Assembly: GCA_002633025.1 (NCBI GenBank)
Contig: NMRB01000044.1
Coordinates: 344,871-408,870, forward strand
Length of the DNA: 64,000 nucleotides
DNA from: Notospermus geniculatus
Taxonomy: Eukaryota > Nemertea > Pilidiophora > Heteronemertea > Lineidae
Direction of reading: 5' to 3'
The notes under the pieces were generated by a model. It made no database searches. It was not told where the DNA came from and saw only the letters and a program-made list of their open reading frames with translations. This document shows positions 1 through 12,589 of the stretch, piece after piece (position 1 is the stretch's first letter; every line of letters starts with the position of its first letter). Made by a program: the position numbers and the translations under genes.

Positions 1-3
1 ATA

Positions 4-315
4 CAGTAAGCTCGAGTTTAAACCACCGGTTCGTTATGTTCATAAGCACACCCACAATCCGAAATGGGAGTGAATAAAAGGTAACAAGTATTATGCTGAA
101 TGGCTGGAATCGCTAGTCCAATCACACCCCCGTGCTGGAATGAATTGTTGGTTATAAGGCCTAGGGTGAAACTGACCCTTGTCTGATCTACTTCTGTTTT
201 TGGCCTCATTCCAGCCATTCAGCATAACACTTGTTATGTTTTTATTCACTCCCATTTCGGATTGTGGGTGTGCTTAAAAACATAATGAACCGGTGGTTTA
301 AACTCGAGCTTACTG
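4..315. mobile_element. MITE with ~107 bp terminal inverted repeats, TA target
   Basis: The left arm (4-110) and right arm (208-315) are long inverted repeats; the outermost bases read CAGTAAGCTCGAG and CTCGAGCTTACTG. The element is flanked by TA on both sides (2-3 and 316-317), as expected for a Tc1/mariner-type target duplication. About 100 bp of unpaired centre contains no coding sequence. This is a non-autonomous element; assignment to Tc1/mariner rests only on the TA target and the CAGT end. Open frames across it are products of the palindrome. Confidence 0.85.
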
Positions 316-317
316 TA

Positions 318-3300
318 TATAATAATGCTGGGAGTCAGCTCAATAAAGTCACACTTAGAAGCTTTGTTTCGCCTTTGTTCTGGTAGCAATTTTACTTTTT
401 TAATGGTGTTGTTCGATTGCTTTCTAAATTCTCCCTACTGCACAACGTGTTGCACCAATTCCAGCCCTGCCGTGCATTCCAACCTCGGCCAAACTCAGAA
501 TCACCGGTCGCCACGGGTTCTTGCTACATGTAGTTAGATTATAGTATTGTTGTGCATTTGTCTTGGATTTGATACTGGGACGAAAGAGTAGAAGAGCACA
601 CCATAAAAGGAAGACGTTCAGTGGACCGCATTCTTCTCAAGGTCTCGAAGAACTTCGTCTTGATCGGAATAACAGTCGATTATCTCATTCGAAATCAAAT
701 ATTTAGACTTCTCGAGAAGTTAATTCGCTTTTCTCTACAAAAGTACCAGTGGCGTTGGCCTCACAAACTGAGTGTCCAAGATGACGTCATAGGTCACGAT
801 ATTGGAAACACGACATGAAGTGTGGGAGTGAACCCAGTCTTCCGTTCTGTGTGCCTCGTCACCAGATATGGCCAAGCAGTTATAAGCAGTTTTTATCAAA
901 CATTACCCAATAATACTTTTTTCTTGTAGCTCGATATACGTTGTGACGCATCAGATACTCACCAATAGTAACTGCTCTCAACACCAGACGCGGAGCAAAG
1001 AATTCTCGTGTTTCTAAATGCGATAGTGCTGTTCCAGAGTACAACAAGCGCAGGTGAACAAATCAGGGTAGATTTTTTTACGTATGTTGGTATGTATTGA
1101 CTGTCACAACTTCTGACGCTAGTCTAGAGCCTTACCATCAGGTCGGGATTTGTCGTATGAATTCCTACCAAAAGGGTGGCATTGTTTTTTGTATGAAAAC
1201 GTAAGTTCGTCATCATCAAGTAAACTCTGTACGAGCTCTGAAGGTTGGTAGTTAATACGAAGAAACCAACGACGTGTTGAATCACATCATGGTATGTTCG
1301 TTCTTACAATAGCCCAAAGGATGTTATTCACCAAACAAAATGTTACGCTGCTGAATAACCTTTCATGGATCTTCCTCTCAAAATACGCTCACTGAAGCAT
1401 AAAGAAGCATCGAAAGGAATCCCGGGTCCTTTCATACTGTTGAAATCAAATTTCAGGCATGAGAGTCAGCTATTTCGGGAGGCAATTAAGATATGCAACG
1501 ATGAAAGAAAGTCGATATAGTGCTGCTTAAATTTGACTCTCACTCGAGTTATGCCGTCAACATGGATACTGATATCATGGTTTTGCAATTATCCGAATGT
1601 GTTGACTATTCAATTGGCTGGAGATTTTTTCCCGATATTGACGATCGATGTATACGGAAGAAGCAATTCTTTGATACGGAAAATAAACTTAATTGCAGCA
1701 GAAAATGTGATGAGCGAGTGACAAAATATCGACTGAGCAGGTCTTAGTGAAAAGAGTGGGCATTAAGTCGACGCCGTCCTTGGAGATGGACAACCGCAGG
1801 ACGTCCGCACGCTGTATCTAGACAAAACTGATCAATGGANGATATGTTCAGTTATATTCACGTAATGTGTTAAGTTGTGTTTTGTTAAACACAAAACTAA
1901 ACGCTAAACGCGTCACCTGGATTTACAGTGTACGTGCGAGACTACAAGCAGAAGGACTGTCAATCGTCAACGCCAGCTACTGGGAAGGACCAAAACGTAA
2001 TTATTTGATCCAACAAATAATTGATATCTGAAAAATGATAAAATGATATCTGAAAGTTTGCGCTGGATTGATTTGGACTCGTCGTGATTTGCCAAGTGTC
2101 AATGCAGACAATTAGTAAATTATCTAGTCCAATTATTGGTCATGTATCGAACCGCCTATAGATGGGTTACACTTCACAGCTTATACGGACATTGGTAGCA
2201 AATCTTCAAGGCCTCTTCTAGGCCAGCGCTGTCGTACCGCTCTGTGCTGTATACCTGTGCACTCTGTCACAACAGCTTCTTTGCGTACGTGTACACCTCT
2301 TGGGACGAGGTCGCCAATTTCTTCAGGACGCCAACGGTTAGTTATTCTACCATTACCCGCAGATAGAGTCAGATAGATAGAGTCTTATCTCACGGATGCA
2401 AGTTTCGATTCATAAAATGGGATTCTAGATAGTCGACAAAATTGCCTCCGTCGTGTCAGCTTCATTGGCAAAACAGGAGACATTGAAAATCGAACTTCGT
2501 CGCCAGAAAGATCTCTGACAACGAACGCAGATACGGTGCCAATCTTCCTCACCACAATATCGAATCTAACACCGGATTATCGTCTTCAACACACTAATCT
2601 TTCCTGAAATCAATGTGATTGACATGTCATGTCTATATTAAGCTTATACCTTCGGCGCTGATGTCTTTGATTGCCGGCTCTATGAAGGTAATAATAAGTA
2701 AGGTTTTGAGTTCTGAATCGATGGACGAATTCAAAAGCCATTGGGTGCAAGGTAGTTCGGTGAGTGATGATGTAGATAATTAACAGGGTAAATTATGCAT
2801 GAGGCAATCCCAACGGTTTACGTCTTATTCCAGACGCACAGTAAAGGGCATATGTTTTTTGGTCTGTAATGTGTGCACCTGGGTGTCTTCTCCCGGAGGT
2901 GAGGACGTGGTGGTCAGTAGGAACGAAAATGAAGAATGGATGGACAGATAAGAGGAAAATGGACGTTTCCACCGAAATTTCCTAGCTTTCCAACTAAATC
3001 TCCATTTTGTGGTACCACTGCGTGAAGAAATATTTCAGAAAATCAAGGCCACAGCCCTTGTCTTGATACACATGACACCCCTTCCCTGTTTCTTTTAGTC
3101 TCAGCCGGTGTTTGTTTGTTAATGTGGCCCAAGGCCATTGATACTTGGTATTCAGCTGGTTTATTGGACAAATGAGCTTTGAACTGGTGTACAGTTGACC
3201 TTTGACAATCGAACTCCAAGGTTTTGCATTGACAGGAAAGACGTTCGGGTACTCGGTCAGGTTTAGTTACAGAAGCTGAAGGTCATCAAAGTGTCTGTAA

Positions 3301-4376
3301 TTTTATTCACATCCTAAGTTCCCAAACTGTGTTTTCTGCACGCGTGCACCATACACTAAAACAATCTCCAGCCTCGGGGCGATAGCTATTGATCCCTTTC
3401 AAATCATGTACAGCATATTTCTATTCGGTCGATCATGTCCACTTAGATGGGTGAAGATCAGTGACCATGGGAAAAACGCTACTATGGAAAATATAAGTGT
3501 ATTTCGATGTCATGACGTGCATGGCCCGAGGCAAGAGTTGAGAAGAGTGTCGAGGCAGTCGTATTGGGATTAAACTCGTGTATGGGACCAGACGCTCCAG
3601 CTCCGTTCGCAGAAAAATGGTGGAAGAATCCGTCTGACAAAACGAAGCATTAAGATTTGCCCTGAGTGAATGGTGATGTAAAAGAGTGATCAGGGAAGCC
3701 GTTAGCACACCTGCTCCGCTTGAAGAAGTCACTACGTGAAGTTTATGAGGTGTCAGAGCGTCTCGGAATTGGCACATTGATGCCGAACTGCGGTCTGGTC
3801 CAGTCACTCACCTGTCACCATCAGGTGCCAAGGGGGAGACTAACGTTGCCTGATAGACTACACATCGGATATATCAGCTTAGCCGCCGGCGGTCGTTCTC
3901 TCTGATGGCCTATTCATTATGTAAGGAAAATGGGCCATGTACTGTCAGAGCTCTATCAACATCCAAAGCCTTTCTGCCGCTGTGGGTCGCTTGCCAATTG
4001 TACTAAGACTCCACGAGTCGAGTTACTGGTTGATGTTCGAGAGCTGTCGCTTCAAAATTGATGCCCGTAATCCTCTCACGACCTGCACTCTGGGACTCCA
4101 TGGGCATCCCCTATCTCCCTATCTAATTGTTGCACTGAAAGCAACGTTATAGCCAGCCTCGTATCGCTTTCGTGGTAAATTGACAATGGCTGTGTTAGGG
4201 AAGTGTAAGCCATAAAAGGTACTTTGGCAATGATTTTCAATTAGAACATCCTATTTATAGTCGGAAACAATGGTGCTCAGGAGAAGATCACAACAGATGG
4301 AGCTGTCGGTAGCAAACTGATTGGCAATCGTCGTTGGGTACATACACACATTCTAGCCCCTTAGCACTGACGGCAT
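318..4376. other. Unassigned intergenic DNA
   Basis: About 4 kb without a recognisable gene. Reading frames are short and none shows a known domain. A single N lies at 1840 with no repeat across it. A 124-codon minus frame at 3433-3807 has no recognisable motif or splice context. Nothing else can be supported here. Confidence 0.6.
1840..1840. other. Single-N assembly gap
   Basis: One undetermined base between otherwise ordinary sequence. Unlike the Ns at 19377, 34532 and 48196, the sequence before it is not repeated after it. Confidence 0.8.
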
Positions 4377-4499
4377 TGGCTGATATTGATAAAAGCAAGC
4401 AAATGCGTTTACTTTAAATTTTGCAGTACATTATCATTGGACACTGCTGTGTGCAAATCTTAAGTAAAAGTATTTGCTAACTTTTATGAACACCAGCCA
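4377..4499. mobile_element. Short MITE, TGGCTG family, copy 1
   Basis: A 123 bp foldback. The left end begins TGGCTGATATTGATAAAAG and the right end is its approximate reverse complement, ending in CACCAGCCA. The arms share the AGCAAATGC / GTATTTGCT core. The same family occurs at 50423-50541, so this is a dispersed repeat rather than a chance hairpin. It has no coding capacity. Confidence 0.7.
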
Positions 4500-4997
4500 T
4501 TATCCTGGTGTACACAAGTTACATCAAGCAATTTACGTGCACCTACAGTGAATTACCTCTGGATGGCTGCAAAATTCTGCATGACTTGTTTCCCTTTGCA
4601 AAAGACTTACGGAAAAACACAACATATTACCAACTGTCCTGCCGCTGCCTCGACGGCAAACACACACACAAGAAAAAACTGCTGATTAAGCTTTCGTTCG
4701 ATTAAGTAGTTAACCTTCCTCCCGCTGGAAGAGAATATTTACGCCGCCTTGCCCCAACGGAGATCCGTTGTCTGATACAGAGCTACTGACAGCGGTATTT
4801 TTTCTTTGAGCACACGTAGTACTTAACGATATACCGGGATAAGATTGCCGATGATAAATGAGAAGAAGAATATCCCAGACAAAGAGATCCGCTTTGCCCG
4901 AGTTTTCCCTGTTCGAGACAGTCCCCTGGGAACCTGGTATGCACATTAAGGATGAATATTTCAACTGCAGCTGTAACTACCAACCCTTATCTTGGGA

Positions 4998-6123
4998 CTA
5001 TTGGTCGTGTGTGACAAAGGGATGTGTGGGCGAGGCGCCACAACCTCAGAAGCAGGATGAGAAGGATTAAGAGTCATAAAAGTGCAAAGCTTGTGGGAAA
5101 ATCTCACCCTTTAGCATGGCTGAAAAGCTTCCATCGCAAATGTGTCACCGTGCTACATGTACTTCAAAGAAATGCAATGATAGCCACGACACACAAGCTA
5201 CAAGGCCACAAGGTCCAAATGTGGCCCGGCATGACGAATGATGAAAGCTTCGAAAGAGATGGATGCAAGGAAATTCCAGGAGATTCCCAACCACGAAGTC
5301 ATAATGGTTTCACTCAAAAAGCAAAACAGGCGGGCAAATATCGTTTGTTATGAAACAGCCAATCGTACAATTGAAAACCACCTTCATGTTCTTAAGAAGC
5401 TGAAAGAAGAGGTTCGTCGACATGAGTGCCGAGTTCGGGGAATTTCGACCAGAGGCCTTGTTCCCGAAACCTGAAAGAAGTTCGTGAACACGGTTGCCTG
5501 TCTGGCTGAGTTTGTGAGATCTCGACCACAGGCATTATTCCCGAAGCCTCCGTAGAGGACTGCGGATCCGAAGGGCGACTGGTTCTCCACCGTCTCACTG
5601 TAGCATGGAAGAAAGAAATCACAACGAGATTGCCATTACGGACCCGCAATTCGTTCGGAGGCTTCACCGAATGCGCCTGCACAACCGTCCTTGCTTACTT
5701 CTGCATGAGAATTGATTGTGACCAAACGCCTTTGAACGTACCGGGATTCCTGTTACATCATACACAGTGGGTGTTTACTGCATAAAAGCTTCCGTTGAAG
5801 GCTAAACAATACAATACGGTAGAAGTCCATACACGGAGCAAGCAGTTGGGTTTCTTTCTGGCAAGTTCCTCGTATCTGATGAATGATTGAGTGGACTGGC
5901 TTGACACATATGCTTTTTCTAAATCTGTTTTTTGCCAGTTAATTAATGGATGACGACTCTTGAAATAAAGATTTCGAGACGTCGGCATTTCTTAAAAGTC
6001 TGCAATTATGATGAATGTGTATTGCTGTATTTAGTTCCGTTGGGGACACGAAGCAATCGGCATTTAAAGTTGGAAGAAAATACAGCGGTGGGCATCGCCT
6101 GTGTCAAGTGTCTTAAACGCTGT
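4998..6123. repeat. Tandem duplication of ~1 kb, unit 1
   Basis: Begins ACTATTGGTCGTGTGTG and ends CTTAAACGCTGT; unit 2 starts immediately afterwards with the same words. The unit is longer than its partner because it keeps two internal stretches (about 5487-5545 and 5692-5828) that unit 2 lacks. Within it, a short segment around 5400-5550 is itself partly repeated (the 'cccgaa.cct' phrases). Frames such as 5024-5353 and the minus frames near 5400-5680 carry no recognisable domain and are not conserved intact between units. No gene is called. Confidence 0.85.
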
Positions 6124-7098
6124 ACTATTGGTCGTGTGTGACAAAGGGATGTGTGGGCGAGGCGCCACAACCTCAGAAGCAGGATGAGAAGGATTAAGAG
6201 TCATAAAAGTGCAAAGCTTAGTGGGAAAATCTCACCCTTTAGCATGGCTGACTGATAGTCAAAGCCTCCATCGCAAATAAGTCACCGTGCTACGATGTAC
6301 TTCAATCGTCAACGAATAGATTAGAAATGCAACGATAGCCACGACAAACAAGCTACAAGGCCACAATAGGTCCAAACGTGACCCGGCATGACGAATGATG
6401 GAAGATTCCAAAACAGCTGGATGCAATGAAATAGTCCAGGAAGATTCCCAACCACGAAGTCATGGTTTCACTCAAAAAGCAAAACAGGCGGGCAAATAGG
6501 CCTATCGTTTGTGATGAAACAGCCAATCGTACAATTGAAAAACACCTTCATGTTCTTAAGAAGCTGAAAGAAGAGGTTCGTCGACATGAGTGCCGAGTTC
6601 GGGGAATCTTGACCAGAGTCCTTGTTCCCGAAACCTGAAAGAAGTTCGTGACCCGAAGCCTCCGTAGAGGACTGCGGATCCGAAGGGCGACTGGTTGTCC
6701 ACCGTCTCACGGTAGCATGGAAGAAATGTCATGGTATGGAAGAAATCACAGCGAGATTGCCATTACGGACCCGCAATTCGTTCGGAGGCTTCACCGAATG
6801 CGCCTCCACAACCGTCCATACACGGAGCAAGCAGTTGGGTTTCTTTCTGGCAAGTTCCTCGTATCTGATGAATGATTGAGTGGACTGGCTTGACACATAT
6901 GCTTTTTCTAAATCTGTTTTTTGCCAGTTAATTAATGGATGACGACTCTTGAAATAAAGATTTCGAGACGTCGGCATTTCTTAAAGTCTGCAATTATGAT
7001 GAATGTGTAGTTCCGTTGGGGACACGAAGCAATCGGCATTTAAAGTTGGAAGAAAATACAGCGGTGGGCATCGCCTGTGTCAAGTGTCTAACGCTGTA
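6124..7098. repeat. Tandem duplication of ~1 kb, unit 2
   Basis: Near-identical to 4998-6123, with small insertions and deletions and two larger internal losses. It is directly abutting with no N at the junction. It ends at AACGCTGTACT, after which the sequence becomes unique. It could be a real tandem duplication or two haplotypes placed end to end; the sequence alone does not decide. Confidence 0.85.
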
Positions 7099-8000
7099 CT
7101 TTGACGTGACCACCGGTAACGTAACTGTATCTCACCGCCGTAAACTTTCATTCACATCCTTTGCGGGGTCTGCGGTTCGTACACACATACGCGACTCCTT
7201 GCAACTCGACGCAAGTCACGTAAACGAGAACATACCAAAATCGCCTATTCGGTGTAAATACCCAATCAGACGTATGTGCATCGGATGTAAATGGCATCAT
7301 TCCTGTTCCAAATCCCCAAAACTCGGTTTGGTTCAGCCAGGATTAGCCAGAGGATTGAAACCGATAGGCATCATTAAACACTCATTTTGAACCGCACAAG
7401 CCGAATTGATTTGTGCCAGTTTCATTAGTTGGATTCATCAGATGTGACGATGGGAGCATTGAACATGAGAAATTGACTTTCAATGACATTGGAGATTTGA
7501 CTTCCAATGACATTAGAGATTTCAGTTTCACAGATTGGACTCCTGTGGTCGAAAGTCTAGCGAAGGGAGCCCCGAGGAGGTTATTGCTTTTTTTGCGAGT
7601 GTTTACATTCTCACAGCAATATCCTGACGACAACTCGATGCAGACATGACAGAACCCGCAGACGAGCAATTCAATTTCGTTGAAAGCAGACTCGTGCGGT
7701 AAACGGGTTTTTTGATTGATTCTTCATTTCCGTTCTTCCGCCAGCATCTTCCCAGCATCTTTCTACCTTCGTCGATACCTACTGACTGCCACGCAAATCG
7801 TCGGCGGTTACAGACCCCCACACCTCGGGAAATCGAGTTACATAAGCTCCAGATATGGGAAGAAATTGACCATAATTTTGTAATGATACAATCGGACAAC
7901 TGTCCAGCCTTACCCACGGGGCCTCATCAAATACAATGTCCCAGCCCCAGGGAATATTCCAGGGATGAGTCCATCATAAATATACATGCTGTCTGCGTGG
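7099..8000. other. Unassigned spacer
   Basis: Unique sequence between two duplicated blocks. A small direct repeat occurs near 7480-7520 ('tgacatt.gagattt' twice). Frames on both strands are under 130 codons and have no recognisable domain. Confidence 0.5.
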
Positions 8001-11000
8001 TGTTGTGCGTGGATCAATGTTTTATAACCTCTGGGTCGTGGTTGGGTATTTTGTGACTATCATTGACAGTGGTGACAGTTGTCTGGGAAGAATAAGGCCG
8101 ATCTGTCTTAAGCTCCACCGATGCCACATAAACCACTGACAGTTGCATAGATAAGGAATGGGACGGTTGCGTAGATATGTAAGGCGGCTGTACTTAGGTG
8201 CATCGTGAATCGAACACACCACTTCATCTAACAGAAAAGGGTCTCCCAAGTTGTTTTGGTCGTCAAAGCAAAAGTGTCATGCTTGTTAGATTTGGAATTT
8301 TTGGTTTGATGCTAGGCGGATTCAGTCCTCACGGAATACACCGGATGATACTTTTTAAAGTGCCTGCACTCAAGAAGTATAAAACAACGTAGAGAAAGAG
8401 ACGGAAACCGGAGTCAAACGAACCGCTGAACAAATAACGTTAAGTCAAGGAGCGCTACGGTTTTCCAACAGAACACTGCTGTTTCGCAAATTGCTCCTTT
8501 CCCACGATGAAAGAAGTATGCCACAATAAGATGTGCACTGTGCGTGCACTTCTACGGCAAACGAACCCTGGAGTGAACTCTAACGACTGCATCGACTGAT
8601 TAGGGATATCCATCAAAACGAAAGAAGTATCGAATAGCTAAAGTCAAGTGAGCATCCGCGGTCTGACTGTTTAAAATTTCAGAATCCTCATGCAAGACTG
8701 TGATTTGTACCAAATGCTTTTAGAATGAAAGAAAGGCAGGGATAAATAGGCTTGGTAATGTTGAAAGGTCCATTGCCTCTACTGGCGGTGATTTATGGTA
8801 TGATGATGATGGATCTTGATCTAAAACGCGTTTAGTGGTTACTGCAAGGTTGTTTGTTTCAAAAGCAAGGGAAATTTAGTTTGGGAACGTACCGTACGGT
8901 GCAAAGACGAAATCCCAGGGAATCCACCATTACCAGTCTCTCTTATTGGTGTAATGCTCACCACAAAATCGTTAATGGCGATATTGCATATTGATCTTAC
9001 CATCACGCACAATTTACTTTGTATGGAATTTGAAAAAAATCGTGTACTGCACTGAACAACCTAATACCATTTAGCTCGTATACCTGTTACGGAGAGAAGA
9101 CCGTTTTAAATGGGTGCCGACTAATTTCTTGAAGTGGCTGAAGTAGCCCATTGATACCAAATTGACTGATCGAATCCTGTAAAATGCATCGCATGTTTCT
9201 AGCAATGGGCTACACACATGACAATACATTTACACACTACACTTTATACAACACGTACGAAGGATGTTACTTGGTGGTGAAATGGTAAAAAAAAACTTTT
9301 ATAGGGCATTCCAATGTCTTTTTACTTGAACGATCTTCTCGAAGGTCTTTTGAGGATACGCGTTGAGAGTTTGGGATATCATTGCAACAATACCACACAG
9401 TTTGATACGCGAACTTACCATCATTCTCTGATTCATGATAACGTGAAACTGATCCTTCTATAGAAATCAACCCTGAACAGTCAAGGCTGATCGGGCGGTC
9501 CCCATATTCCTGGTCACATACATGAATGGATGATAAGGATAACTTATCTGACTGGCTTGTGCTGTATCAGCTGTAGGGCTAAGCCTCATCAGTCAAACAT
9601 CATACTAACCTATAATGTATCGAAGAGGTGGTGTCGTTTATCATCACAAGTTGTCATTAATCACCTGGAGAGCGGAACCGTGATGTAGACAAGAGCACCT
9701 ATCATTCTTGTTCTACTCGTAGGTTAAGGTGTCCCTCCTCTTGAGAGCTTTCTCGTAGTGGCTCTCTAAGGGCAACTTTGCCATAAAAAACTATGGGCAA
9801 TCGTTCGTGTCATTGGTCTTAGCCAAAGCTGATGGCAAGGAAACCAACGATGCCAATGATGGAGAGTCAACTTGCACGAAAACTTTTTCCATGGAGCAGC
9901 GCCTATCCCTCGCATCAAGTAGGCCTACGAAATCCTGACAGGCTGACCTACGGTGTATAATTTTGCACTAATGCCCCTGTGATCGAGGTTCTACCCACCT
10001 CATCGTGTGGGAATATTGAACCATTTGTCTCAAAAAACTGATAAAATATACTTTGATGGTGACAATCTTTATCAATTTCGACGCAACACATTGATCAAAT
10101 TTAATCTGTTTTGCCGATAGTGCTTCCAGCTTTCCGCCTTCACTCGTTACCGGAGGCACTGACATTCGATTATTGATTATGATTAATCATAGGTGGGCTA
10201 ATGTGTAAAATGCCACAATTTATAACAAAAATCTTTAAAACAACATCCAAATTCAAATGCGAAATGTATCAAATGTACAAACAATATGCCATATACAGAC
10301 GAGAGGTGTACCCCACAGGCAATCATTATATACTCATAAATACATGTACAAAGAAACGTCTGATTGCTTTGCGAAATTTTTGTTTTGTATTCCGAGAGCG
10401 GGAGAGGAACACGATCTAGCTCTGCAAACGGCATCTTTAGTAATCATCATCGTCTATTATCGTCATGAAATCTTTATTTCTTTCCGCAGTTTTCTATGAT
10501 ACGAAAGGTTAGGTGGTGTTCCAGAGGTTGGGTAAACACTCCCGACAGGCGACATGAATACTCAGTCTCGAGAACACTATAGAGTCTGGAGAAAAAATAA
10601 ACACAGTTTGTGGTTAGTGCCTCATGAAAATATCAAGTTGGATTTGGTTGTTCATGATTCTATTGGCGATCATTCAGACAAGGAAAACACTCCCTACGGC
10701 AATCCACCGCCCCAAGAAAAAAACAATGGAGAGTTACGTATTTCAGGTAACAGCAGAGTGACGGTTTAATCTCTAAGTCAGCACGTTCAAAAGTCAAAGG
10801 TTGAAAAAAATCGTAATGCTTTTTGAAACAATTTCTTGATAGAAAAAGCAGAGGTTGCTGAAGAAAGAAAGTCTTCGTTGGAATTACCTCGTACCCAAGG
10901 CAGTACACTTTTCTATTTCAATAAACGGACAGAACCATAGCGTCCTTGGAGCGAGGTTATCAAGTGATTCTTCGCGTCTTTGGATTCAGTAGCACCAGTA

Positions 11001-12589
11001 TCGTTCACTACCTTATCTCCTCAGAACAAATTTTACTGGTTATTCTTATGTGAGGACACTAACTACTAGTGGCGAATCGCCTCGTAAAATTCACATTCTG
11101 TGAAATTCTAATCGTTCAGGTGCGAGTCTGTCGAAGGTTTTTTGTTTTTTTATCAAGAAGCAGATTTGAATTAGCAATCGCTTGAGGAACAGGCTCAGGT
11201 TATAGGATTAGGACGTAACCGAGATCGAATAGTTTTGCTGCGATTTCGAAGGATCTTTTAGGTTTGCACCAAGATACAGAATAGCACAAAATTGACACAC
11301 AAAATGATAAAAAGCAAAAAGTCAATCTCCAGAATTCACAAATTTTCGACCCCAACCGGGGTCTTTTTCAAGTGGAACTTTACAATCTGAAACTCTAGAA
11401 AAGACTTTTCTAGAGTTTCAGAGTTTGACTTTTTGCTTATTAGGTTTGCACCGTGACTCCATGTGGAGGGACCCATTGTGCCTACATGCATATTCAAATG
11501 AATCAAATCACAATAATCCCGAAAATTGCACAATTAACCTACATGTAGATGCATAAACTTTGTCAGGTAATTGTTTTTGCCTCACGGACCATCAAAGTCA
11601 TCTCTAACCATTTGTTGTTACTTTCTAATCTCATTACAGAGCCAAAAACGCCAATTAGCGCGAGACACACTAATGCAAATGGACAAAAAGTATACCTAAT
11701 GCACAGATATCATTACTCGCCAACGGAATGATGTTTTGTCTGGATACACTATTAGCGCATTCTCCACCGATGGAAGTTGACTGTTAATCCACCATTACCC
11801 TAAAATGATTGGTCGATGACTCCTACCTCGCTCCCAATACCGTAATGTAGGTTGGGAAATGATTTATATCGCGTGCAATTAGTGAGTAAATATCGTATGT
11901 TGATGCAGCCGGCAGATTCATGAGCAATCACTTTGGGAGAATTTCCCCCGATGACTGATTACGTCAATGCTTACATTACGACACAATGCATCCGAAGAGA
12001 TCGTACCACCACAGGATATAATTACTTTTCAATAACTACCGACAATGACCGAGGATGGCATAGACGACTAAAGTTGTAACTAAGCATACAGGCTTCAAGC
12101 ACTTGTTCAACCATATCCCTTACTTCGAATCCAGCAGCTTAAAGAGTCCTCCACTTCACTGCTTAACAAACCTATTCTGCTACAATCAAGCATGTTGCAA
12201 CGACCACAGGTGTGGGCAAAACTCCAAAGTACTAATGCTGCTGGACATGCAACCTGAACAATGGAATCCAGCAAGTTCCTAATGAGTGGGGAAGCAACTC
12301 TTCTCCAGATACAGAACGGTTTCAATATTCGAGCCAATCGCCCTCTGGGTGACGCTAGGCATCTACATCGTCCCATCTATCTGGGCTAACTACCCGATGC
12401 ACGTATAAAACCCAAGTCCCTTAAGTAAAATGAAAGCGTCGATAGCTCGAACTGGTGTTACAGAACCGACCGCTGGAAGTTGGCCTGAAAGAGGTTTGGG
12501 CAACGTGGACACTGAAGAACATTCTAAGAATGATCAAGACGGAACGGAGGTCCCACCAGAACAGTAGGCAGTTTTCGCAAAGCCCCCTA
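8001..12589. repeat. Large tandem duplication, unit A (~4.6 kb)
   Basis: Starts TGTTGTGCGTGGATCAATG and ends in GTTTTCGCAAAGCCCCC. The whole block recurs in the same orientation at 12590-17967 with scattered substitutions and indels. Unit A lacks the 755 bp foldback element found in B, has a 169 bp insertion that B lacks, and differs from B in a replaced segment at about 10968-11060. Frames inside do not stay open in both units; for example the frame that is 156 codons long in B is broken here near 12070. It appears non-coding. Confidence 0.9.
11258..11452. mobile_element. 169 bp insertion with 13 bp target duplication
   Basis: Unit A reads TTAGGTTTGCACC at 11258-11270 and again at 11440-11452, with 169 bp between. 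Unit B has the word once, near 16826-16838, and continues directly. The insertion (11271-11439) contains a near-perfect palindrome around TCTAGAAAAGACTTTTCTAGA-like sequence and the core TTTTCGACCCCAACCGGGGTC, also seen near 45030 and 45483. A 13 bp duplication suggests target-primed retroposition (SINE-like), but there is no clear poly-A tail or tRNA head. Confidence 0.75.

Noticed and set aside
3433-3807. 124-codon minus frame
   Set aside because: No domain, signal peptide or splice evidence; overlapping frames of similar length occur by chance.
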